The notes below the pieces were generated by a model. The model was not told the DNA's origin. It ran no database searches and saw only the letters and a program-made list of their open reading frames with translations. 16,583 nucleotides of DNA from an uncultured Bacteroidales bacterium. GTDB lineage: Bacteria > Bacteroidota > Bacteroidia > Bacteroidales > Paludibacteraceae. A program made the position numbers and the translations under genes. The stretch spans positions 1 through 16,583 of the forward strand of contig CAIWIS010000416.1 in assembly GCA_903912795.1 (NCBI GenBank). The letters run 5' to 3'. Position 1 is the stretch's first letter, and each line of letters starts with the position of its first letter. This document shows, one piece after another, positions 7,835 through 14,889 of this stretch.

Positions 7835-10063
7835 ATGATAAAGTTTTCAAAGCTAATATTTGCTACAATTCTCATTGCTTCAATTTTCTCAACTACTACT
7901 GCGCAATCCGACTTCACACAATACATTGACCCCAAAATTGGAAATGTATCTATGTTTTTGGTACCAACCTATCCAACCTTTAGTTTGCCCAACCAAATGC
8001 TCCGCATGTTTCCAATTAAAACCGATTATATTGCCGACCAGGTTACGGCTTGGCCACTACAAGTGATGTCGCATCGCGAGGCGGGTATTTTGCGCATGAA
8101 GGTTTCGTTGGGCGAAATTAACAAACAAACTTGGACCGAAAAAATGACCATTGACCATGACCGTGAAATTGTGCGTCCATGGCATTATTCCACTTATTTG
8201 GTCGACGATAAAATTACAGTAAGCTTCGCACCTGCGTCAAAATGTGCTGTTTACAAAGTAGATTTTCCGGTTTCGGATAAAAAAAATATCTTAATTTCGG
8301 GTACCGAAAACATGAAAGCAATAGCTGTTGGAAGCAATGCGTTTGCTGTAGAAGAAAAATACAGTTATACTAAAAAAGGCATTACGCCAACCACCAGCAC
8401 CATGACAGCTTATTGTTATGGCGAAATAACTGATACCGAAGGAAAAGCAATTCAAAACCTTCAAATTACAACCGATAAAGCTAAAATGACCATAGTGTTG
8501 ACGGAAAATGCAGCCAAATCCATTGTGTTGAAATATGCTATTTCGTATATCAGTGCCGAGCAAGCCAAAATTAATTTCACAAACGAAATTGTGAACCAAA
8601 ATTTCGAAAAAACAGTGGACAAAGGCAAAACCGCATGGGATAAAGTAATCAATCAGATTCAGGTGAAAGGTGGCACTGTTGCTCAAAAGCGTTCGTTTTA
8701 CACGGCACTATATCGCACTTATGAACGCATGATTGACATCAACGAGTATGGACAATATTTTAGTGGCTACGATGGCAAAGTACACAAAAGCGATCGTCCG
8801 TTTTTTGTAGATGATTGGATTTGGGACACTTATTTGGCAAAACATCCGCTCAATACCATTTTAAATCCGGACATGCAAAGCGATGTGCTAAATTCGTATG
8901 TGACAATGTACGAGCAAAGCGGCTGGATGCCCACTTTTCCAGAGATATTAGGTAATCACTTGTGTATGAATGGTTATCATTCGTCGGCCATTTTTATTGA
9001 TGCGCATCGCAAAGGAATTAAAGGCTTTGATGTTCAAAAGGCTTACGAAGGGATAAAAAAGAATCTCACCGAAGGTACGCTAATTCCTTGGCGACAAGGA
9101 GCTCCTAAAGTTGGTTTGGACGATTTTTATTACGCCAATGGCTTTTTTCCTGCGCTACGCCCCGGTGAAAAAGAAACAGAACCTCTTGTTGATGGATTTG
9201 AAAAACGCCAACCAGTAGCGGTAAGTTTGGGAATGAGTTACGATGCTTGGGCATTGGCGCAGCTGGCAAAAGACTTAAACAAAACCGAAGACTATAAGAA
9301 ATTTACCGAAATTGGTCAAAATTATAAAAAATTGTGGCACCCTGATATGCGCCTTTTTATGCCTAAAGACATAAATGGGGAATGGATAATGATTAACCCT
9401 AAATTGGATGGAGGCAGAGGTTTTCGTGAGTATTACGATGAGAACAATGGTTGGACGTATGCATGGCAAGTGCAACACGATATTGAAGGTTTGACTTCGC
9501 TTTTAGGTGGTAAAAAAGCCACTGAAAAGCGATTGGATCAATTTTTCAGAGAACCATTGGACGTAAAAAGAAACGATTTTTATGTAGATGGTTCCAATTC
9601 TACTGGCCTCGTAGGACAGTTTTCGATGGGGAACGAACCTTCATTCCACATTCCATACTTGTACAATTATGTGGGCGCTCCATGGAAAGCTCAGAAACGC
9701 ATTCGATTCCTGCTCGATGTATGGTTCAAGGACAATATCTTTGGAATTCCGGGCGACGAAGATGGTGGTGGCATGTCGGCTTTTGTGGTGTTTTCGTCCT
9801 TAGGTTTTTATCCTGTTACTCCTGGATTGCCTGTTTATAGCATCGTAAGTCCTATATTTGAAAAATCAAGCATTAAATTGCCAAATAATAAAACCTTTAC
9901 GGTTATTGCCAAAGGCGCCAATGCTGAAAATAAATACATTCAAAAAGCTTTTTTCAACAGCCAAGAAATCAACTCGCCGTTCTTTACCCACCAACAATTA
10001 ATGGCTGGAGGAACACTGGAGTTGGTATTGACAAATACACCGAATAAGGAATGGGGAAAATAA
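7835..10063 (+). CDS. GH92-family glycoside hydrolase (alpha-mannosidase family)
   Basis: GH92 enzymes are calcium-dependent, inverting exo-acting alpha-mannosidases that trim mannose from N-glycans and mannans. From this start the protein has 742 residues. The signal peptide covers about 1-24 (ending TTTAQ), then comes an N-terminal beta-sandwich region (YIDPKIGN near the start). The (alpha/alpha)6 catalytic region covers about 270-700. Family signatures are GNEPSFHIPYLYNY, with the predicted acid Glu601, and PGDEDGGGMSA around 641-643, matching the family's GNDDCGQ-type segment with its catalytic base. An in-frame ATG at 7805 adds ten residues. I prefer 7835 because the signal peptide is compact from there and the promoter candidate leaves a normal leader. 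The N-terminus departs from the common PFIGTGG.GH form, so specificity for alpha-mannose is likely but not certain. It has no sorting domain and probably works in the periplasm. It has its own promoter candidate. Confidence 0.9.
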   Translation: MIKFSKLIFATILIASIFSTTTAQSDFTQYIDPKIGNVSMFLVPTYPTFSLPNQMLRMFPIKTDYIADQVTAWPLQVMSHREAGILRMKVSLGEINKQTWTEKMTIDHDREIVRPWHYSTYLVDDKITVSFAPASKCAVYKVDFPVSDKKNILISGTENMKAIAVGSNAFAVEEKYSYTKKGITPTTSTMTAYCYGEITDTEGKAIQNLQITTDKAKMTIVLTENAAKSIVLKYAISYISAEQAKINFTNEIVNQNFEKTVDKGKTAWDKVINQIQVKGGTVAQKRSFYTALYRTYERMIDINEYGQYFSGYDGKVHKSDRPFFVDDWIWDTYLAKHPLNTILNPDMQSDVLNSYVTMYEQSGWMPTFPEILGNHLCMNGYHSSAIFIDAHRKGIKGFDVQKAYEGIKKNLTEGTLIPWRQGAPKVGLDDFYYANGFFPALRPGEKETEPLVDGFEKRQPVAVSLGMSYDAWALAQLAKDLNKTEDYKKFTEIGQNYKKLWHPDMRLFMPKDINGEWIMINPKLDGGRGFREYYDENNGWTYAWQVQHDIEGLTSLLGGKKATEKRLDQFFREPLDVKRNDFYVDGSNSTGLVGQFSMGNEPSFHIPYLYNYVGAPWKAQKRIRFLLDVWFKDNIFGIPGDEDGGGMSAFVVFSSLGFYPVTPGLPVYSIVSPIFEKSSIKLPNNKTFTVIAKGANAENKYIQKAFFNSQEINSPFFTHQQLMAGGTLELVLTNTPNKEWGK

Positions 10064-10090
10064 TTTGATAACAGGCTAATGTACCCTTTC

Positions 10091-10112
10091 GGCTTTGCAG
10101 CTTAGCGCAGCC
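10091..10112 (+). terminator. Weak hairpin after the GH92 gene
   Basis: GGCTTTGC (10091-10098) pairs with GCGCAGCC (10105-10112) with one mismatch and one G-U pair around the loop agctta. It lies 27 bases after the stop codon. There is no T-run after it, so termination by this hairpin alone is doubtful. Confidence 0.3.
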
Positions 10113-10173
10113 AAGAATGAGACAATATATCAATGCATAAATAACTTAATTTCTCAATTTCTAATTTCTTATT

Positions 10174-10207
10174 CCCCCGCAATTTATCTCGATGCATCGG
10201 GAGGGGG
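10174..10207. repeat. C5/G5 inverted arms enclosing a 10-bp palindrome
   Basis: CCCCC (10174-10178) and GGGGG (10203-10207) flank a spacer that contains the perfect palindrome CGATGCATCG (10190-10199). The G-rich patch stands out in AT-rich intergenic DNA. It resembles a decayed copy of the palindromic intergenic repeats found in many Bacteroidota genomes. A second copy is not present in the window, so that reading is an inference. Confidence 0.4.
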
Positions 10208-10301
10208 TTAAGGGCAAAAATATAAAAAAAAAGAACATATCAATAAGTATTTTGAATTACTTAAATTGGAATACCTATAAGAATATAATATATAATACAG
10301 A

Positions 10302-12446
10302 ATGGAAAGGCGTAAATTTCTAAAAAATGGATTAACAGTATTCTTAGGTACTGCAATTTCTCCAAATTTATTATTTTCAAGCAATGAGCAAGACTTATCA
10401 ATGGAAAGTAATCGCAATGCTAAACTGAAAGGATTTATTGTCTCCGATGCTCATTTTGGATGGACAAATGGAATGCAACCGGAACCCGATTTCCAAAGAG
10501 AGATGATGAAAAGAATAATGACAAGATTTCCTGATCTGGATGTTTTTCTTGATACAGGTGATGCACATCACAACGATCATCATGACAATAGTAATCCTTA
10601 TTTGGCTAGAAAAAACTGGAGCGATATTATACAGGGTGGCTGTGGACAAGTTCCTTTTTATTATGTTGTTGGAAACCATGAAATATATTCAAATGAAGAT
10701 GACGACCCTGAAATTCGCAGTAATATCATGGGAAGTACAAGCTGCCGCCCATACTATAGTTTTGATATAAAGGGTATTCATTTTATTTCATTTCCAGAAC
10801 TAATAAAAACTGTTCACATTACGGAGGAAGAGTATGCATGGCTTGATCTCGACCTGAGATTAAATAAAAATAGAACTACTATTTTATTGTCCCATAATAA
10901 TATCATTGGAACAACATCAGGTAATGAACCAGGATATCGTGGATTGATGGATAGTGAAAAAATGTTGGAAATTTTTAGGGAATATCCAAATGTTATCTCA
11001 TGGATGCATGGTCATAATCACAATTTTGAAATTCTTGAGAAACAAAATATGCTTTTTGTTTCAAATGGGCGGATAGGCGGTTTTGATCCTAGCAAGGGAT
11101 TACATGGCATTGGGGGGATTTACTTCGAAATTTCAAAAGATGGATTACTCGTTAAGTGCTATTCGGCAGAAAAAGACATTTTTCTGGAAGATATCTCAAG
11201 CAACATGACAAAAAAACTTAATATACAAACAACTATAAACAACTCAGCTCCTTACTCATATAGCTACGGAGTAGGTGGAGCTAAAAATAAAGAACGATTT
11301 TCTGTTTATAACCATCATGCAGGATTGAAGCAAAAAAGAGAGATATTTATTACAGGCTGTCAAGATGCTATAATTAATGAAGACCCATTTTTTGAAAAAT
11401 ATGTCGAGCGTCCTGCATGGCATGGTTTGGCAAAAATTTTGATAGCTGCAAAAATCAATCATGAAAATAGGGGTTTTGAATATACCAATCCTGGAATTCG
11501 GCTTAAAGCCAGTGATGACTGGTTTAATACAGTAACTCTTCCTTGCGAAAATTTCAATCTTTATAGCTATTACAGATGCCCTGTAGATACAGATTATAAA
11601 ATTGCAATTGATTTTAAAACCCCACAGATTCCAATTACTAATGGGTTTGGACCTGCATTATGGCTACGACTAATCGTACACAATAGCAATGGAAAGATTC
11701 TGCATATGGTTCAATCGGGAAAGATAATATTAATAAGTGGAGAGCAAAAACATGAAGTTACACTGAATGTACCACCACTTCATGATTTTGATACCATATA
11801 TTCAAACCCGTATTCAGATGAACTTGTGAACATTGCAGTTATAGCAAGCTTTTCGGGGATGAAGAAAGTTGATGTCGATATAAGGTCAATAATGTTTTCC
11901 ATCGCAGATGCCGATGGGAATACCAAGAATCCAGGATTGTTGGTTAATAATGAAAAATGTCTTTATAATGGAGAGATAACAAGAAATGAAATTATAAAAT
12001 TATCTCCTGATTCTGAGTTTAATGAAAGAGATGTTGTTGAAACTTCATCTGAAGGAATGCAACGATTCACATTCATAACTAGACATTCTAATCTTGATTG
12101 GCAAGTACGCAATGCAGCTGTTAAAGATTGTGGAAAGTACTTGGAAATAAAAAAAATGAGGAACCGGCTATCCGACAAAATGGAAATTATTATTGTCCCT
12201 CTATTTAAAACTAAAGAACCTTATATACATAGAATTAGAAAATCCGAAGAAATAAGACTCTATCCGATAAGCAGAGGTAATTCAAATTTAAAGGTTGAAA
12301 TAGGAAAAATTTCAAAAGATTCACAGATTGAGATTTTTAGCTATAAACGACCTGACGAAGTTACTAATGTCTCATCATGGAATTATGAAAACAACATAAT
12401 TACAGCTAAAATTTCAAACACTGGTAAAATTTATATTCGTTTTTAA
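10302..12446 (+). CDS. Tat-exported calcineurin-like metallophosphoesterase with unknown C-terminal half
   Basis: The first about 290 residues form a calcineurin-like phosphoesterase with the full set of two-metal ligands: Asp49 and His51 (SDAHFG), Asp84 and Asp87 (DTGDAHH), Asn125 and His126 (GNHE), His198 (LLSHNN), and His236, His238 and His240 (MHGHNHN). The family cleaves phosphate mono- or diesters. The start MERRKFLKNG is a twin-arginine signal followed by a short hydrophobic stretch, so the protein is probably exported folded with its metals. Residues from about 300 to 714 match nothing I recognise; they look beta-rich, perhaps two sandwich domains. Codon use is odd: by hand count 20 of 35 arginine codons are AGA or AGG, against 3 of 21 in the neighbouring GH92 gene, and ATA isoleucine codons are frequent. 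This suggests separate acquisition. A role in removing phosphate groups from the glycan is possible but is only inferred from the neighbours. Confidence 0.85.
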   Translation: MERRKFLKNGLTVFLGTAISPNLLFSSNEQDLSMESNRNAKLKGFIVSDAHFGWTNGMQPEPDFQREMMKRIMTRFPDLDVFLDTGDAHHNDHHDNSNPYLARKNWSDIIQGGCGQVPFYYVVGNHEIYSNEDDDPEIRSNIMGSTSCRPYYSFDIKGIHFISFPELIKTVHITEEEYAWLDLDLRLNKNRTTILLSHNNIIGTTSGNEPGYRGLMDSEKMLEIFREYPNVISWMHGHNHNFEILEKQNMLFVSNGRIGGFDPSKGLHGIGGIYFEISKDGLLVKCYSAEKDIFLEDISSNMTKKLNIQTTINNSAPYSYSYGVGGAKNKERFSVYNHHAGLKQKREIFITGCQDAIINEDPFFEKYVERPAWHGLAKILIAAKINHENRGFEYTNPGIRLKASDDWFNTVTLPCENFNLYSYYRCPVDTDYKIAIDFKTPQIPITNGFGPALWLRLIVHNSNGKILHMVQSGKIILISGEQKHEVTLNVPPLHDFDTIYSNPYSDELVNIAVIASFSGMKKVDVDIRSIMFSIADADGNTKNPGLLVNNEKCLYNGEITRNEIIKLSPDSEFNERDVVETSSEGMQRFTFITRHSNLDWQVRNAAVKDCGKYLEIKKMRNRLSDKMEIIIVPLFKTKEPYIHRIRKSEEIRLYPISRGNSNLKVEIGKISKDSQIEIFSYKRPDEVTNVSSWNYENNIITAKISNTGKIYIRF

Positions 12447-12548
12447 TTTTATTGTATTCTTTTGTTTTCATTATAACCGATTGGTAGTCAGCTATAAAGA
12501 TACAGAATTTCAAGGTCTTTGCCAAATAAAATGGCACTTATTTTATTG

Positions 12549-12564
12549 ATAATCAAATGATTAT
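12549..12564. promoter_or_regulatory. Small dyad and weak promoter-like sequence upstream of the GH43-GH99 gene
   Basis: ATAATC (12549-12554) and GATTAT (12559-12564) form a perfect 6-bp inverted repeat around aaat. Just downstream, TAATTTTTG (12574-12582) resembles the Bacteroidota -7 box TAnnTTTG but with a 3-base spacer. Together they could be an operator and promoter for the gene starting at 12605. In such AT-rich DNA both could be chance. Confidence 0.25.
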
Positions 12565-12604
12565 ATCGCTATATAATTTTTGTCATGTACTAAAAATAAA
12601 TAAT

Positions 12605-14713
12605 ATGAAACACTCAAATTTTCTCGTAATTGCACTGTTTTTTGTCTGTGCTGCAATGGCGCAAAACCCTGTAATCCGTCATCCTTTTACTGCCGATCCA
12701 ACCATTCGTCGATGGAGCGATGGTAAATTCTATATTTACGGATCGCATGATAAAGATGTTGCAGGCAAGTGGGACATGGAAGATTACCACGTATTTTCGT
12801 CTGACGATTTGGTGAAATGGAAAGATCACGGTGTGGTATTGAAAAATTCTCAAACACCTTGGGGTGGTCCGTTTTGGGCACCTGATTGTTTCGAAAAAAA
12901 TGGTCGCTACTATTTTTATTTCCCCGAAGGTGCACATATTGGAGTGGCTGAAAGTGATTCTCCAACAGGACCATTTAATAACCCGAGAAGCATTTACCAA
13001 ATGCCCGACGGGTATGCACAGGCTTACGACCCTACTGTTTTTGCTTATAAAGGAAAAAACTATTTGATAATTTCGGAACGCAAAAGTCTGACAACTCCAT
13101 TTTATCTTGTAATATTTACGCTCAAGGATAATATGACCGAAATTGAACCCGGATCGAAAGTTGAACTGCCTCCAATGAAAGGTTTTCACGAAGGTCCATT
13201 TGTGTTTGAGCGCAATGGAAAAATATATTTAACTGGTGGTGGAACCAGATCGTTGCGTTACTGGATGGCCGATGATCTTTTTGGGCCTTACGAATCAAAA
13301 GGCGATTTCTTTCAAGGAAATGAAACTTTTACCATTTCGAAAACTGCTCATGGGTCGGTAATTAATGTGGATGGACAATATTATTTAGCCTACCATTACG
13401 ATGTTTTCCCGGGTGGAGCTTATCAACGCACAACTTGTCTGGATTATATGTATTTCAACGAGGATGGAACCATTAAAATGATTACACCTACCCGTCAGGG
13501 CGTTCGACCACTTTCGTTAGCAAAAAATCACCATGCAGCCACTAGCCGATTTATGTCGTACAAAGGCTTAGCAATGGCTGGTTATCAGGGTTGGTTTAAT
13601 GCACCCGAGGATGGCGCAGGCCGTGGTTGGAATCACTATACCAAAAATGGCAAGTTTGAACCGGGCATGTGTACCATCGATATGTGGCCGGATATGACTG
13701 AGTATAAGGATAAATACAAAACACCATTCAAATTTGCCAATGGGAAATCAGCTTATACATTTAGCTCCTACGACAAAAGCACTTCCGACCTACATTTCAA
13801 ATGGATGAAAGAGTACGGTATTGATGGTGTGTTTATGCAGCGTTTTGTGGCTTCTATTCGTACACCAGTGGGAGTGAACCATACTACTGTAGTGTTGGAA
13901 AATGCTATTAATGCAGCTACTGCAAACGATAGAGCTATTTGTATCATGTACGATTTATCAGGAATGCAGCCGCACGAAGTGGATTTAGTTATTGCCGATT
14001 GGAAAAAATTAGTGGATGTTCAAAAATTGACAAGTCGTGAAAAAAATCAGTATCTTTACCATCGCGATAAACCCTTGGTGGCAATTTGGGGTATTGGTTT
14101 TGGCGATGGTCGCAAATATGGCTATCCTGAATACGAAAAACTGCTGAATTTCTTTAAAAACGACCCCATTTATGGTGGATGTTCCATTCTGTTAGGCGTA
14201 CCTACACGGTGGCGAGAACTTGGTAGTGATTCGGACAAAAACCCGAAACTCCATGAGATAATAAAGCAAGCGGATATTGTACAACCATGGTTGGTGAATC
14301 GTTTTAATCAAAAAACCTATCCCGAATTTCACTCGTTAATAGCACAGGATTTGGTTTGGTGTAAAAAAAATAATTTGGATTATGTGCCTGTTGTGTTTCC
14401 TGGTTTTAGTTGGTACAATATGAAGTCGGACTCTAAAAGCAACCAAAACCCTCGAAATGGAGGTAGATTCTATTGGGATCAGATTTCAAATTCGATTGAA
14501 TTAGGTTGCCGAATGTTGTATTACGCCATGTTCGACGAAATAGATGAGGGTACAGCCATTTTTAAAATTGAAAATAATCCACCAGTTGGCGAAAGTGTAT
14601 TTGTTGGAAACGAAGGTTTACCTTCCGATCATTACCTTTGGTTAGCTGGGCAAGGTGCAAAAATGATGCGCGAAGAAATACCGTTTACTAAAACAATACC
14701 GGTTAGGAAGTAG
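12605..14713 (+). CDS. Two-domain glycoside hydrolase: GH43 fused to a GH71/GH99-like domain
   Basis: From ATG 12605 the protein has 702 residues and starts with a clean Sec signal peptide (MKHSNFLVIALFF, ending AMAQ). An upstream in-frame ATG at 12557 would add 16 residues ahead of it and is unlikely. Residues about 20-310 form a GH43 five-bladed propeller. Its predicted catalytic trio is Asp31 (ADPTI), Asp142 (YDPTVF) and Glu196 (HEGPF); GH43 enzymes remove arabinose, xylose or galactose residues. From Tyr319 (YKGLAMAGYQGWF) to about 690 a second domain resembles GH71/GH99 proteins, with VQPWLVNRF, VVFPGFSWYN and FDEIDEGT. In FDEIDEGT, Glu645 and Glu648 have the same three-residue spacing as the catalytic pair in GH99 endo-alpha-1,2-mannosidases (motif NEWHEG). 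Both active sites look intact, so one polypeptide may make two different cuts. Substrates are not decided by the sequence. No sorting domain is seen, so a periplasmic location is likely. Confidence 0.9.
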   Translation: MKHSNFLVIALFFVCAAMAQNPVIRHPFTADPTIRRWSDGKFYIYGSHDKDVAGKWDMEDYHVFSSDDLVKWKDHGVVLKNSQTPWGGPFWAPDCFEKNGRYYFYFPEGAHIGVAESDSPTGPFNNPRSIYQMPDGYAQAYDPTVFAYKGKNYLIISERKSLTTPFYLVIFTLKDNMTEIEPGSKVELPPMKGFHEGPFVFERNGKIYLTGGGTRSLRYWMADDLFGPYESKGDFFQGNETFTISKTAHGSVINVDGQYYLAYHYDVFPGGAYQRTTCLDYMYFNEDGTIKMITPTRQGVRPLSLAKNHHAATSRFMSYKGLAMAGYQGWFNAPEDGAGRGWNHYTKNGKFEPGMCTIDMWPDMTEYKDKYKTPFKFANGKSAYTFSSYDKSTSDLHFKWMKEYGIDGVFMQRFVASIRTPVGVNHTTVVLENAINAATANDRAICIMYDLSGMQPHEVDLVIADWKKLVDVQKLTSREKNQYLYHRDKPLVAIWGIGFGDGRKYGYPEYEKLLNFFKNDPIYGGCSILLGVPTRWRELGSDSDKNPKLHEIIKQADIVQPWLVNRFNQKTYPEFHSLIAQDLVWCKKNNLDYVPVVFPGFSWYNMKSDSKSNQNPRNGGRFYWDQISNSIELGCRMLYYAMFDEIDEGTAIFKIENNPPVGESVFVGNEGLPSDHYLWLAGQGAKMMREEIPFTKTIPVRK

Positions 14714-14732
14714 TTGTAATACCTCACCCCAA

Positions 14733-14765
14733 CCCTCTCCTTGAGGAGAGGGAGTTAGCTTTTTT
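14733..14765 (+). terminator. Intrinsic terminator after the GH43-GH99 gene
   Basis: CCCTCTCC (14733-14740) pairs perfectly with GGAGAGGG (14745-14752) around the loop ttga. Flanking AA/TT can extend the stem past a two-base bulge. Six T residues follow at 14760-14765. It lies 19 bases after the stop codon and should end the upstream transcript before the sulfatase gene. The C-rich arm and its lead-in (acctcaccccaaccctctcc) look like a dispersed intergenic repeat. Confidence 0.75.
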
Positions 14766-14783
14766 GTACTGGGTTTGTTTCCG

Positions 14784-14867
14784 TTGTCTTTGTTCTTTTG
14801 TCTTTGTTCTTTTGTCTTTGTTCTTTTGTCTTTGTTCTTTTGTCTTTGTTCTTTGCTCTTTGTTCTT
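14784..14867. repeat. 14-bp tandem repeat, six units, upstream of the sulfatase gene
   Basis: Five identical head-to-tail copies of TTGTCTTTGTTCTT run from 14784 to 14853. A sixth copy (14854-14867) differs only in its first three bases, and a partial unit follows. Each unit is itself two similar 7-base halves (TTGTCTT and TGTTCTT). The array ends 22 bases before the sulfatase ATG. Each unit contains TTTG, the core of the Bacteroidota -33 promoter box. Confidence 0.92.
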
Positions 14868-14883
14868 TGCTCTAATATCTTAT
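14852..14883 (+). promoter_or_regulatory. Possible sulfatase promoter using the tandem repeat
   Basis: TTTG at 14852-14855, inside the tandem repeat, lies 20 bases before TATCTTAT (14876-14883). The second element matches six of eight positions of TAnnTTTG when the free n positions are included. The spacing fits the Bacteroidota -33/-7 arrangement. The start of transcription would fall almost on the ATG at 14890, which is unusual and lowers confidence. Confidence 0.25.
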
Positions 14884-14889
14884 AAAAAT

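Noticed and set aside
10242..10256. TATTTTG upstream of the phosphoesterase as a -7 promoter box
   Set aside because: It is one base short of TAnnTTTG and has no matching -33 box; such near-matches are common in AT-rich DNA.
12557..12604. Upstream ATG at 12557 as the start of the GH43-GH99 gene
   Set aside because: It adds 16 residues in front of a complete signal peptide; starting at 12605 gives a standard n-region and cleavage site.
12614..13189. Open frame of 191 codons on the minus strand
   Set aside because: It is antisense to the GH43 catalytic domain, has no recognisable domain, and the + strand frame carries all GH43 active-site motifs.
14784..14867. Tandem repeat as a possible CRISPR array
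   Set aside because: The units are 14 bases, directly adjoining, with no unique spacers and no cas genes nearby.
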